NCBI GenBank assembly: GCA_040222995.1
Contig: JAVKBW010000016.1
Coordinates: forward strand, 62,001-126,000
Direction of reading: 5' to 3'
From: JAVKBW01 sp040222995
GTDB lineage: Bacteria; Pseudomonadota; Alphaproteobacteria; UBA8366; Aestuariispiraceae
DNA length: 64,000 nt
Shown: positions 1 through 8,316 of the stretch, in pieces
Numbering within the stretch: the first letter of the stretch is position 1
Layout of the letters: each line of letters opens with the position of its first letter
Position numbers and translations under genes: made by a program
Notes under the pieces: model-generated
What the model was told of the DNA's origin: nothing
What the model saw: the letters and a program-made list of their open reading frames with translations, nothing else
The model's database searches: none

Positions 1-3
1 CCG

Positions 4-126
4 TCAGGGCGTTTGGCGATTCCTGATTGTGCCGCCAACTGCCGCAACAACTGGCAATGCCGCCTTGGGTTTTTTCGATAGACCGCCCTGCATGATCTCG
101 CGTTTGATTTCCAGCCCCACGTAGTC
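4..126 (-). pseudogene. Fragment of an NhaA-type Na+/H+ antiporter
   Basis: About 40 codons read on the minus strand from position 126 to a TGA at 4-6. The translation holds VGLEIKREIMQGG followed by KAALPVVAAVGGTI, which matches the NhaA family segment around the VGLE(I/V)KRE and AA(I/L)GGMIVPAL motifs. No start precedes it: an in-frame TGA lies only a few codons upstream (about 136-138), and homology begins abruptly at the Val-Gly-Leu-Glu. After GGTI the reading leaves the family pattern and stops. It is therefore a decayed internal piece, or a frameshifted gene whose 3' part lies left of the window. Its neighbour is the mrp operon, another Na+/H+ antiporter, on the same strand. Family assignment was made by eye. 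Confidence 0.6.
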
Positions 127-175
127 AGGAATTCCTCAGAACACAGCTTGGCGGACTGCCTCTCCCTGGGAACGT

Positions 176-541
176 CTATCTGTTTGGGTCGGACCCTTCC
201 AGGAAATCGCTCCGACTGTCATACTTCCCGGCCAGCGCATCGCCTTTTGTCTGCGACCACATCGGTACCCCGGCAAGGTAAGCCGCACGGCCGAGAAGAT
301 GCGCGCCGATCGGTGCCGTAATCATCAGAAAGATGATCCCCGAAAGCACCCAGGCGATGATTTCCAGTTCCTCGGAGTGAACGCCGGCCGCCAGCAGCAT
401 CAGCCCGGCGCCCAAGGTGCCGGCCTTGGTCGCCGCGTGCATGCGAATATAGATGTCCGGCAATCGAAACAATCCGATCCCGGCAATAAGAGAGAACACT
501 GCACCGATCAGGATCAACACCCCCGCGATCAGGTCGATCAT
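176..541 (-). CDS. mrpG: Mrp Na+/H+ antiporter subunit G
   Basis: 121-residue small membrane protein, last gene of the mrp operon. Three hydrophobic segments are visible (about residues 3-23, 38-53 and 60-84). The family signature GLFRLPDIYIRMHAATKAGTLG lies after the first helix and matches MrpG/MnhG/PhaG. The subunit is needed for assembly and activity of the heptameric Mrp complex, which exports Na+ in exchange for protons at the inner membrane. The ATG overlaps the mrpF stop by 4 bases, so translation is probably coupled. The hydrophilic tail after residue 90 looks ordinary. Confidence 0.95.
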   Translation of the reverse strand: MIDLIAGVLILIGAVFSLIAGIGLFRLPDIYIRMHAATKAGTLGAGLMLLAAGVHSEELEIIAWVLSGIIFLMITAPIGAHLLGRAAYLAGVPMWSQTKGDALAGKYDSRSDFLEGSDPNR

Positions 542-921
542 GGCTTGTCTCCCTGCCCCGAAAGTTTTGACGGTTCTATTTCAGCCACCTCCATTCCCGC
601 GACTTCTTCCGGCTTGTCATTCGGCTCGGAACCGGTGATTTGCGCGGCTCGATGGATGTAGCGTGCAAACGCCACGATTGCGAGGAAGCCGACCAAGGCC
701 ATGGCGATTGCCACGTCGATAAAACTGTACTCGCTGGAGACTACCGCCTGAACGGTAATGAAACCGATGCCGATGAGCATCAGAAAGTCCAGGGCCAGAA
801 CACGGTCGGCAAAGCTGGGGCCGCGCATCAGCCGATAAACCGTAAATGCAAAAGCCGCCAATAGACAGCCAAAGGCAACCGTAATTGCGAACTCGAGAAA
901 AGCCTGACCAAGCGCTTCCAT
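538..921 (-). CDS. mrpF: Mrp Na+/H+ antiporter subunit F
   Basis: Small three-helix membrane subunit of the Mrp complex. The motif YRLMRGPSFADRVLALD is the MrpF/MnhF signature between helices 1 and 2. The ATG at 921 is preferred: GGAG lies about 10 bases upstream, inside the end of mrpE. An ATG at 939 is also in frame and would add 6 residues and overlap mrpE by 14 bases. The C-terminal 35 residues are hydrophilic and acidic, longer than in many homologues. Order and tight spacing with mrpE and mrpG show a single operon. Confidence 0.93.
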   Translation of the reverse strand: MEALGQAFLEFAITVAFGCLLAAFAFTVYRLMRGPSFADRVLALDFLMLIGIGFITVQAVVSSEYSFIDVAIAMALVGFLAIVAFARYIHRAAQITGSEPNDKPEEVAGMEVAEIEPSKLSGQGDKP

Positions 922-925
922 TACT

Positions 926-1396
926 CTACTCCATTGCATCCTTGATCAAGTGCTCGAACCCGTCCTTGATCTCACGGCGTAATTCTTCCGGGTCTTCGAT
1001 ATCCATGGCATGGATGTAGAGGGTCGACTTGTCGCTCGATACATCGATGCTCAGGGTGCCGGGCGTGAGGCTGATCAAGTTGGCCAGCAACAATATTTCC
1101 GAATCCTTGTCCAGGTCTAACGGCAGCGCGATGATTGCCGGTTTAAAAGTCATCCGCGGGCTTAGCGTGTCCCGTGCCACCCGGTAGGACGACAGGCACA
1201 GCTCTTTGAGAAACTCCCAGATCAGTCGGACCATGCGGACCGGGCGATAGAAATTATGACGATCAACCCGCTCACGAACCAGCCACAACGAGAAGAAACC
1301 GAGAATGAAACCAAAAAGCAGATTGCCTGGCGCGAAACTCGCTGTGACCGCCCCCCAAATCAGGGCCAGGAACAAGTTGAGCAGCAGAAGGTTCAT
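926..1396 (-). CDS. mrpE: Mrp Na+/H+ antiporter subunit E
   Basis: 156-residue subunit with an N-terminal hydrophobic pair of helices (residues 1-40) and a cytoplasmic domain. Family features are the SLTPGTLSIDVS motif (about residues 110-121) and the following ...LYIHAMDI strand, typical of MrpE/MnhE. In characterised Mrp systems this subunit is needed for full activity and assembly. Its ATG overlaps the mrpD stop by 4 bases, and it ends 5 bases before the preferred mrpF start. Confidence 0.95.
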   Translation of the reverse strand: MNLLLLNLFLALIWGAVTASFAPGNLLFGFILGFFSLWLVRERVDRHNFYRPVRMVRLIWEFLKELCLSSYRVARDTLSPRMTFKPAIIALPLDLDKDSEILLLANLISLTPGTLSIDVSSDKSTLYIHAMDIEDPEELRREIKDGFEHLIKDAME

Positions 1397-2922
1397 TGCG
1401 TCGCCTCCTTGACATCGGCGATCTCTGCCATCGGCTTGCCGAGAACCGTACTGATGTAGGCATTGGGGCTTAAAAGCTCTTCGGCAGACCGGCTGGACAT
1501 CTCCACCACCGGGGCGGAATAGAGACCGATGATGATCGTCATGACGGCAAAAGCACCAAGACTTCCTTTCACCAGCGGTCCCGCCTCCTTTACCGGCGTT
1601 TCATCCTCGTCCGCGCGCCAGAAGACCAAGGCAAAAACCCGGCCAACGGCGACCAGAGTCAGGAAGCCGGAAAGCAGAATACCGGCGACAAGAATAGTCG
1701 ATCCGGCTTCGTGGCCCGCCTGAACCAGAAAAACCTTCGGCCAGAACCCGGCGAGGGGCGGCACGCCGGCAAGCGAGAGGCCGACGATCAGGAAAGCGAC
1801 AGCCAGAAAAGGTGCGCGCTTGTAGAGGCCCGCAAGCTCCTCGATCCTCATCGTCTTGCCAGCCACAGCGATCATGCCGGCGGCGATGAACAGCCCGGCC
1901 GAAATGATGATCGAGTGAACGAAGTAGAAGATCGTGCCAAGAAACGCCGCCTCGGTGCCCAAAGCCAAACCGCCGGCCATGACCCCGACGCCGCTCACTA
2001 TGGTGAAGGAGACGAAACGGCGAATATCCGACTCAGCCAGGGTTCCCAGCGCACCAAGCACCATGGTCGCGACGGCAATCCAGATCATGGCATCCCGAGC
2101 CATGTCACCGCTATCGGGGAAAACCAAGGAGAACACGCGGATCAGCGAGTAAACGCCGACCTTGGTCAACAGCGCCGCGAAGATAGCGGAGACCGACGGG
2201 AGAGGCGTGTGGTAGGCTGCCGGCAACCAGAAGTAGACGGGAAACAGGGCCGCCTTCATCCCGAGCGAGACAAGGAACAACAAGGCCACGGTCTCCAGCG
2301 TCGAGTCTTGCGGCAGTGTTGCCACCTTGCCGGACAGATCGGCCATGTTGAGAGTGCCTGTCAGGCCGTACAGCAGGGCGATCGCGATCAACAGCAACGT
2401 CGTCGCAATCAGATTGAGGAATGCATACTTGACCGTACTGTCAATCTGCTCGCGCCGGCCGCCGAGAACGATGAGACCGAAGGACGAGATCAATGTGACT
2501 TCGAACCAGACATAGAGATTGAAGATATCGCTGGTCAGAAACGCACCAGCGACTCCGGCCATCAAGGCAAGCAGCAAAGGAATGAATCCGGCCCGACGAA
2601 GCTCAACTTCCGTCGAACCAATGCCGTGAACGGCAACGATCAGACCGACGATGCTGCCGACCACGGTTAGCCCAGCACCAAGCGTATCGGCCGCCAGTGC
2701 GATACCGAACGGAGCCTGCCAGCCGCCCATCGACATGGCGACGACACCATGGTCCCAGACATGGGTTAACAGGGCGATGCTGGCGACGCACTGGGCGCCG
2801 AGACCAGCGATCCCGATGAACGATTGTAGCTGCACACGGCCCCAGGCTGCCGCCGAGAGGGCAGCCCCCAGAATCGGGATGACAAGCGGCCATACGATGA
2901 GCCAGGCAGCGCTCTCAAACAT
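1393..2922 (-). CDS. mrpD: Mrp Na+/H+ antiporter subunit D
   Basis: 509-residue polytopic membrane protein homologous to the NuoL/M/N antiporter-like subunits of complex I. The essential helix-5 glutamate is visible as E141 in LYVWFEVTLISSFGL, and the central lysine region (FFxxPxLLTKVGVYSLIR) is present. Length agrees with the family (about 490-510). MrpD and MrpA are thought to carry the proton and Na+ pathways. The start overlaps the mrpC end by 8 bases. Confidence 0.97.
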   Translation of the reverse strand: MFESAAWLIVWPLVIPILGAALSAAAWGRVQLQSFIGIAGLGAQCVASIALLTHVWDHGVVAMSMGGWQAPFGIALAADTLGAGLTVVGSIVGLIVAVHGIGSTEVELRRAGFIPLLLALMAGVAGAFLTSDIFNLYVWFEVTLISSFGLIVLGGRREQIDSTVKYAFLNLIATTLLLIAIALLYGLTGTLNMADLSGKVATLPQDSTLETVALLFLVSLGMKAALFPVYFWLPAAYHTPLPSVSAIFAALLTKVGVYSLIRVFSLVFPDSGDMARDAMIWIAVATMVLGALGTLAESDIRRFVSFTIVSGVGVMAGGLALGTEAAFLGTIFYFVHSIIISAGLFIAAGMIAVAGKTMRIEELAGLYKRAPFLAVAFLIVGLSLAGVPPLAGFWPKVFLVQAGHEAGSTILVAGILLSGFLTLVAVGRVFALVFWRADEDETPVKEAGPLVKGSLGAFAVMTIIIGLYSAPVVEMSSRSAEELLSPNAYISTVLGKPMAEIADVKEATQ

Positions 2923-3298
2923 CGCTGCCTCTCAGGACTGCAGGTCCGGTCATCGGTTCAGCGTCGCGCATCTCGTCGGTGTCTACCGTGCCTAGAGACT
3001 GATTCGTACGAAACGCCAGCACGAGAAGGAAGGAGAACAGCGAGAAGCTGATCACGATCGCCGTCAGGATCAGCGCTTGAGGCAAGGGATTGGCGATCAC
3101 CGTATCCGCGACCTCAAGCCCTTCGGGAATCAATGGCGGCGCATTCCGCATCAATCGGCCCGCAACGAAGATCAACAGATGGGTTGCATTGCCCAGCACG
3201 AAAATGCCCAGCAGTAGACGGATCAGGATTCGCGACGTTAACAGATAGATGCTGACGGCGAACAGAATCCCAACGACGATGGAGAACGCAAATTCCAT
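2915..3298 (-). CDS. mrpC: Mrp Na+/H+ antiporter subunit C
   Basis: 127-residue, three-helix protein of the NuoK-like MrpC/MnhC family. It shows the LLGIFVLGNATHLLIFVAGR segment and the PLPQALILTAIVISFS motif of NuoK/MrpC helix 3. It lies directly after mrpB: mrpB ends at 3299 and this ATG is at 3298. It is an inner-membrane structural and ion-pathway subunit of the complex. Confidence 0.96.
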   Translation of the reverse strand: MEFAFSIVVGILFAVSIYLLTSRILIRLLLGIFVLGNATHLLIFVAGRLMRNAPPLIPEGLEVADTVIANPLPQALILTAIVISFSLFSFLLVLAFRTNQSLGTVDTDEMRDAEPMTGPAVLRGSDV

Positions 3299-3712
3299 CT
3301 ACTTGCTTTCCTCCAGCGCCATGATGATGGCGACGATAGTACCGACAACGACGAGATAAACCCCGACATCGAAGAGCACGACAGTCGACAGGTATTTGAA
3401 GTCCGGGGCGAAGGCCGGGAACCACCACTGACCGGTCATGAAGGCGTCCCCAAAAATCAGAGAGGCAACTCCGCTCAGGCCTGCGACAAGAAGTCCAAAG
3501 CCGGCAATTGCGATCGGGTGGGCGACCAATGCGCGGCGGGTCGCCGCAACCCCTTCGTTGATGGTGTAAATCGCGAAAGCCGACGCGCCGACCAGGCCGC
3601 CGATAAAGCCGCCGCCCGGCACGTTGTGTCCGCGCAGCAGCACAAAGATCGAAAACAGCACTGTCAGGCCGACCAAAAAGGGCGTCGCCGTCCTGAGGAT
3701 GAGAGAGTTCAT
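3299..3712 (-). CDS. mrpB: Mrp Na+/H+ antiporter subunit B
   Basis: 137-residue membrane protein of the MrpB/MnhB family (four predicted helices). The motif LLRGHNVPGGGFIGGLV after helix 1 is the family hallmark. It overlaps the mrpA stop by 4 bases (ATGA arrangement). MrpA here already ends with an MrpB-like domain and this separate mrpB follows, the usual group 1 (seven-gene) organisation. Confidence 0.96.
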   Translation of the reverse strand: MNSLILRTATPFLVGLTVLFSIFVLLRGHNVPGGGFIGGLVGASAFAIYTINEGVAATRRALVAHPIAIAGFGLLVAGLSGVASLIFGDAFMTGQWWFPAFAPDFKYLSTVVLFDVGVYLVVVGTIVAIIMALEESK

Positions 3713-6081
3713 CGGACATCCTTTTCGCTATTGGTGCCGTCAATCCGTTGGGAAGAAGAGAGCGGCGGCTCGGCTGCCATAGCCGCCTGAGTAATGCGCC
3801 GGCCGCCCAACGCCAGCAAGCTTAGAACGGCGACACCGGCGATAACGACGACGGCGATCTCTCCGAATGTATCGAGGGCGCGGAAGTCGACCAAGATCAC
3901 GTTCACGATATTGCGGCCATAGGCTTCCGTGTAGCTGCGTGCGGCAAAATACTCGCTCAGGGTCAAATCGAGAGGTCGGTCAGTGATTGACAATAGCAGG
4001 AGGGACAAACCCGTCCCGGCGGTTACCGCGACGCCGATATCCCGGGTAGCCCCCGGCCAACCGCGCCAGTCTGAACGGTAGATCGGCAACCGCATGATGA
4101 CGAGCGCCAGGATGACGACCGACAAGGTTTCCACCATCAACTGGGTAAAGGCGAGGTCCGGCGCACTGAACAACACGAAGATCAACGCAACCGCCATGCC
4201 GAGCACACCCATGGAAAGGATGCTGATCAGCCGCGATCGTGCAATGGCGATGGCGAAGCCGCCCGCCAGAGCTAACAACGCAATTCCCCATACATAGAAA
4301 TCAGACTGCGGCAAAGTGACGGAGATTGACATGTCGCCCATCACGATCATCGGCGTGATCAGGGCGATCGCTACGACTGTCATCGTAACCAGAAGGTAGT
4401 GTCGAAGAGTTCCGGTATGGAGTCTCGCCGTCACGAACCGGGCTGTCCCAACCAGCGCGTCGAGAAACTGGTCATAGCCTCGATCGGGCCCCCAAAGCTT
4501 GTCAAAGGCGGCTGCCATGGCGTTACTGATTGCGCGCGCTTTCCACAACAGCAACACTCCGAGTGCAATGGTTGCCATGCTCAGGAAAAGCGGCTTCTTG
4601 AAGCCGCCCCAAAGATATAGATCGACCGGGACCTGTACGCCACCGACCGCCCATACTGCAGGCCCCACCAACAGCTTCTCAGGCACACCGCTGATCACAC
4701 CCGCCAGCAGGCCCAGGACCGCCAGTGTCACCGGGCCGAGCCAGAGGCCTGGTCCGCCTTCATGCGGATGTTTCGGGGTTTCCGAAGGCTTGCCGAGGAA
4801 CGGTTTGAAACCGATCAGAAAGGCGACCGCAAACATCAACGCATTGCCCATAACAGCAACGAAGGTGATGAGGACGGGCCAGACTTCACCAGCCGTACCC
4901 TTGTAGACGAACTCCTTGGCGATAAAGCCGATAAAGGGTGGCAGGCCTGACATGGACAGCGCCGCCAGCGCCGCCGCCGCGAAGGTAATGGGCATTGCGC
5001 CACGCAGGCCGGACAGTTGCCAGACCTCCCGTGTGCCGGTGCCATGATCGACGCAACCGGCGGCCATGAACAGGGCACCCTTGAACAGTGAGTGAGCTAA
5101 GAGGTATGTCATCGCAGCCTCGAGCGCCAATTCGTGCCCCAGCCCGATCAGAAAAACCAGCAAACCCAGACTGGCGACAGTGGTCTGGGCCAACATAAGC
5201 TTCAGGTCGGTGTTGCGGAGAGCCAAGATTGCGCCCAGCAGGAACGTCGTCGCGCCGAACACCACCAGCACCGTTTGCCACACCTCTGTGCCCCCGAGTC
5301 CAGGGTTTACGCGTGCGAGAAGATAGACGCCCGCCTTAACCATAGTGGCGGAATGCAGATAGGCGCTGACCGGCGTTGGCGCTTCCATGGCGTTGGGTAG
5401 CCAGAAATGAAAGGGCGCCTGAGCCGACTTCGTGAAGGCTCCGATCAACACCAGGACCAGGATCGCCATGTAGTAAGGATGGTTGCGTAACAAATCGCCG
5501 CTTTGCAGCAGAGTGGAAAGTTCCATGGCGCCACCCGCCTGTGCCATCAACAGAAGGCCCGCCAACAGCGCCAGACCGCCTCCGCCGGTGACCACAAGCG
5601 CTTGCAGGGCCGCCCGGCGAGACCGTTGGCTCTCATGGTTGAAACCGATGAGCAAGAAGGAAGTGATCGACGTCAACTCCCAGAAGACAAACAGCGTGAC
5701 AACGTTGTCAGCCAGCACAAGCCCCAGCATTGAGCCCATGAACATCAGTATGAACATGAGGAATCGGCCGAGATCTGCATGGTTCGCCAGATAAGCCGCC
5801 GCATAAATGACGATGAAGGTACCGATGCCGCTGATTAGCAAAGCGAACAACAGACTTAACCCATCCACATAGAACGATAGGTGAATGTCGAGCGCGGGCA
5901 CCCATGGGGTCGAGAAACGGATCGGCTCACCCGATGAAATCGGCGCCAGGAAGCTGGCGAAGTATATTGTCAGCAACGCGGGTAGCAACGCCAACAACCA
6001 ACCTGTCGCGGGACCGGCAACGCGTCGGACTGTCGGCGCGAGGAGGGCCAGGACGAACGTTGAAAGCACAGCCGAGAGCAT
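3709..6081 (-). CDS. mrpA: Mrp Na+/H+ antiporter subunit A
   Basis: Largest Mrp subunit, about 790 residues from the ATG at 6081 (MLSAVLSTFV). A GTG at 6129 would add 16 residues without family similarity. The N-terminal two thirds are NuoL-like, with the helix-5 glutamate near residue 135 in FVFWELTSITSFLLIG and the family sequence HSATMVKAGVYLLAR. The C-terminal third holds the MrpA-specific segment and an MrpB-like domain (...SAPDLAFTQLMVETLSVVILALV...). It is first in the mrpABCDEFG operon and read from the AT-rich region to its right. Function: secondary Na+(or K+)/H+ exchange supporting pH and salt homeostasis. Confidence 0.96.
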   Translation of the reverse strand: MLSAVLSTFVLALLAPTVRRVAGPATGWLLALLPALLTIYFASFLAPISSGEPIRFSTPWVPALDIHLSFYVDGLSLLFALLISGIGTFIVIYAAAYLANHADLGRFLMFILMFMGSMLGLVLADNVVTLFVFWELTSITSFLLIGFNHESQRSRRAALQALVVTGGGGLALLAGLLLMAQAGGAMELSTLLQSGDLLRNHPYYMAILVLVLIGAFTKSAQAPFHFWLPNAMEAPTPVSAYLHSATMVKAGVYLLARVNPGLGGTEVWQTVLVVFGATTFLLGAILALRNTDLKLMLAQTTVASLGLLVFLIGLGHELALEAAMTYLLAHSLFKGALFMAAGCVDHGTGTREVWQLSGLRGAMPITFAAAALAALSMSGLPPFIGFIAKEFVYKGTAGEVWPVLITFVAVMGNALMFAVAFLIGFKPFLGKPSETPKHPHEGGPGLWLGPVTLAVLGLLAGVISGVPEKLLVGPAVWAVGGVQVPVDLYLWGGFKKPLFLSMATIALGVLLLWKARAISNAMAAAFDKLWGPDRGYDQFLDALVGTARFVTARLHTGTLRHYLLVTMTVVAIALITPMIVMGDMSISVTLPQSDFYVWGIALLALAGGFAIAIARSRLISILSMGVLGMAVALIFVLFSAPDLAFTQLMVETLSVVILALVIMRLPIYRSDWRGWPGATRDIGVAVTAGTGLSLLLLSITDRPLDLTLSEYFAARSYTEAYGRNIVNVILVDFRALDTFGEIAVVVIAGVAVLSLLALGGRRITQAAMAAEPPLSSSQRIDGTNSEKDVR

Positions 6082-6187
6082 GACCGAAAAATTTCCTAAC
6101 GACAGGTCGCAGCGCAATGAAGCGGGCACATGGGGTCATCAGTCATCAAAATGACCATGACGATTTAAACATATCGAAACAGTACTA

Positions 6188-6215
6188 AAAATATACATAA
6201 ATATAAAAAGGTCAA
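6188..6215 (-). promoter_or_regulatory. Putative promoter of the mrp operon
   Basis: On the minus strand TTGACC (6215-6210) is followed after 16 bases by TATTTT (6193-6188), in the most AT-rich stretch of the window (about 6160-6250). It lies about 110 bases upstream of the mrpA ATG. A short inverted repeat GTCAT-caaa-ATGAC between promoter and gene (about 6137-6160) could bind a regulator. Match by eye only. Confidence 0.4.
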
Positions 6216-6291
6216 TGTATAGACATAAAATGATACAGATGCTAAATAACGAATGCTGCAGTATTGCGTCTATGCGCCGGATCGAAAGACT

Positions 6292-6477
6292 ATGCTGTCG
6301 AAACCCCTGCTGACCGTGCATGAGGTCGCCAAACTCTTGAAGGTGCGCGAGAGCACTGTTCGTTCATGGATCAACGATGGACAACTCCGCGCTATCAAAT
6401 TCGGGCGCGACTGGCGGGTCTCGCAACGGGACTTGGAAGCCTACCTGAACGCCCACGCGAACCGTGCGCCCGATTGA
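6292..6477 (+). CDS. Small helix-turn-helix protein, excisionase/MerR-like DNA-binding domain
   Basis: 61 residues from the ATG at 6292; an in-frame ATG at 6253 would add 13 residues without domain similarity. Nearly the whole protein is one HTH_17/excisionase-family domain: LLTVHEVAKLLKVRESTVRSWINDGQLRAIKFGRDWRVSQRDLEAYL. Such proteins bind DNA and act either as recombination directionality factors or as small regulators. No integrase or phage gene is nearby. It is transcribed divergently from mrp across the AT-rich region, so regulation of mrp is a possible role; this is inference only. Confidence 0.85.
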   Translation: MLSKPLLTVHEVAKLLKVRESTVRSWINDGQLRAIKFGRDWRVSQRDLEAYLNAHANRAPD

Positions 6478-6478
6478 T

Positions 6479-6530
6479 CGGTTCCACCTGCCTGAACCAG
6501 AGGGTAAAGTAGGGGGTGGCGGGAGAACCG
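6479..6530. terminator. Possible hairpin between convergent genes
   Basis: Nested complementary arms CGGTTC/GAACCG (6479-6484 with 6525-6530) and CCACC/GGTGG (6484-6488 with 6515-6519) lie between the convergent HTH and tsaC genes. There is no T-run, so a factor-independent terminator is uncertain. Confidence 0.3.
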
Positions 6531-6556
6531 CAAGCCTGCCGTCAATAAATCGTTCG

Positions 6557-7540
6557 TTATCCGCGCCGGTTTAACGTTGCGTCCTGCCGGGGAGCGGCGG
6601 CACGCTGCAGGCGGTCGTTGATGGCCATGCCAAGGCCGGTATCCGGAATTGGCGATACGGCGATGCATTGAGGGTGCATCGAATCGAGCGCGTGCAGCAT
6701 GGCGAAAAGGTTCGCCGCCGCTTCCAGCAGATCGCCCGTCGGGCTGAGATTAAGCATTGCGTCTGACGCCGCGCCGAAACCCAGCAGCAGTTCACCTTCG
6801 CGGATATCCGTCGCCATCAGGCGGATACCGGCGTTCGGCGCATAGTGACTAAGCAGTTGTCCCGGGGCCTGCGGCGCATCGGTATCCGTCGGTCCGGCGA
6901 GTGCGATGCGACCGGCGGCGTCTTCCAGCGCTTCCACCGGCACGCCGCCGGGTCTGAGCAGGACGGGTGTAACGCCGGTAACATCGACGATTGTCGATTC
7001 CAGACCGACGCTGCAGGAGCCACCATCGAGAATCAGCGGAACCCGGTTTCCGAGGCTGGCGGCGACATGTTCCGCACTGGTTGGCGATATGGCGCCCGAC
7101 CTGTTGGCGCTGGGGGCCGCGATCGGAAGTCCGGCGGCCTGCAGCAGCGCTTGTGCGCCGGCGTGGGCCGGCACCCTGACAGCGACGCTGTCGAGTCCCG
7201 CGCTGACCAGTGGCGAAAGTCGGCAGGTTTCTGATTTTTTGAGAACGAGCGTCAGCGGGCCGGGCCAGAAAGCCGCCGCCAGTTTTTTCGCCGTTGCCGT
7301 TGAGTGAGCTTCAGTCCATACATCGTCGGCCGACCGGAAATGAACGATCAGCGGATTGAATTGCGGGCGTTGTTTCACGTCGTATATTCGCGCGACCGCC
7401 ATGTCATTGGTTGCGTCGGCGCCAAGGCCGTATACCGTTTCCGTCGGGAAGGCGACGACATCGCCTTGCTGCAGCAAATGTGCCGCCCGGTCGATACCGG
7501 TCTTGTCCATTCTGGCGATATTGTCATGCTGACTGGTCAT
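6557..7540 (-). CDS. tsaC: L-threonylcarbamoyladenylate synthase (Sua5/YrdC/YwlC family)
   Basis: 327 residues from the ATG at 7540. The open frame extends further upstream but that part has no family similarity. It makes threonylcarbamoyl-AMP from threonine, bicarbonate and ATP for the t6A37 modification of ANN-decoding tRNAs. The YrdC domain fills the first 200 residues: the KQRPQFNPLIVHF motif and APSANRSGAISPT are the substrate-binding signatures. The extra C-terminal part (from about residue 210, with ...APGQLLSHYAPNA...) is the Sua5 domain, so this is the long Sua5 form rather than short TsaC. It is divergent from the ParA-type gene. Confidence 0.95.
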   Translation of the reverse strand: MTSQHDNIARMDKTGIDRAAHLLQQGDVVAFPTETVYGLGADATNDMAVARIYDVKQRPQFNPLIVHFRSADDVWTEAHSTATAKKLAAAFWPGPLTLVLKKSETCRLSPLVSAGLDSVAVRVPAHAGAQALLQAAGLPIAAPSANRSGAISPTSAEHVAASLGNRVPLILDGGSCSVGLESTIVDVTGVTPVLLRPGGVPVEALEDAAGRIALAGPTDTDAPQAPGQLLSHYAPNAGIRLMATDIREGELLLGFGAASDAMLNLSPTGDLLEAAANLFAMLHALDSMHPQCIAVSPIPDTGLGMAINDRLQRAAAPRQDATLNRRG

Positions 7541-7596
7541 GAAACGGTATTCAGCATTTTCGCACGCAGGCCGCAAGGATGCTCGCCAATGACACC

Positions 7597-7625
7597 TTGC
7601 ACCGGAATGCTGCGAGTGCGATATT
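7597..7625 (+). promoter_or_regulatory. Putative promoter of the ParA-type gene
   Basis: TTGCAC (7597-7602), a 17-base spacer and GATATT (7620-7625), ending 35 bases before the ATG at 7661. The match to the housekeeping consensus is moderate. Confidence 0.35.
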
Positions 7626-7660
7626 GCAGCGCAACAATGACGTGTTGAAAGAGGTCTACG

Positions 7661-8296
7661 ATGGTCGGTCGGGTAATCACAGTAGCCCAGCAGAAGGGCG
7701 GGGCGGGGAAGTCTACCCTTGCCGCACATCTGGCTGTTTTCTGGTCGCGTCAGAAAAAGTCGGTGGCACTGATCGATATCGATCCGCAGGGCAGTCTAAG
7801 CGCCTGGTACGAAACGCGAAAGGAAACGCTGTCACCGGATAAAACGGGCATCACGTTTCACGCCGTCACCGGCTGGCGCACTAAAAACACCGTGGATTCC
7901 GTGTGCCGGGACCACGATATCGTCATTATCGACAGCCCGCCGCATGCCGAAACCGAATCCAAGATTGCGGTGCGCGCAGCCGATCTTGTGGTCGTGCCGA
8001 CACAACCCAGTCCGATGGATATCTGGGCCACGCGTCCGACGCTGGATATGGCGGAAAAGGAAAAATCCTCTGTTATGGCGGTACTGAACCGGGTGCCGCC
8101 CCGGGCGAGCCTGACGGCGCGCATGGTCGAGCGGCTGAACGGTCTCGGCGTGGCCGTGGCGGCTGCCACGATAGGCAATCGGGTCGCCTTCGCGGAATCC
8201 ATGGCGGAAGGACTGACGGCTGTCGAAAGCAAGCCGAGAAGCGTTGCCGCGGCCGAGATCAGGGCGCTTGCCGCGGAATTGTTCAGGCACCGCTGA
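7661..8296 (+). CDS. ParA-family partition-type ATPase
   Basis: 211 residues. A deviant Walker A motif KGGAGKST (K12-T19), IDIDPQGS and IIDSPPH (Walker B region) identify the ParA/MinD superfamily; the short length matches stand-alone ParA-like ATPases. Such ATPases move or position cargo (plasmids, chemotaxis clusters, carboxysomes) on the nucleoid. No parB gene or parS site was recognised nearby, so this is probably not the main chromosome partition gene. The cargo cannot be told from context. It is convergent with the downstream sensor kinase gene. Confidence 0.9.
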   Translation: MVGRVITVAQQKGGAGKSTLAAHLAVFWSRQKKSVALIDIDPQGSLSAWYETRKETLSPDKTGITFHAVTGWRTKNTVDSVCRDHDIVIIDSPPHAETESKIAVRAADLVVVPTQPSPMDIWATRPTLDMAEKEKSSVMAVLNRVPPRASLTARMVERLNGLGVAVAAATIGNRVAFAESMAEGLTAVESKPRSVAAAEIRALAAELFRHR

Positions 8297-8316
8297 AATA
8301 TCGGCTGATTCGGCAA

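Noticed and set aside
1711..2670. Long plus-strand open frame over mrpD
   Set aside because: It is the antisense shadow of mrpD: low hydrophobicity, rich in R, H, Q and G, no start context and no family similarity. mrpD fully explains the stretch.
6253..6477. Excisionase-like gene as evidence for a prophage or integrative element
   Set aside because: No integrase, phage gene, tRNA target or flanking repeats were found nearby; the domain is also used by ordinary regulators.
7661..8296. ParA-type gene as the chromosomal parA of a parABS locus
   Set aside because: The protein is short, no parB or parS is visible and gidAB-type neighbours are absent.
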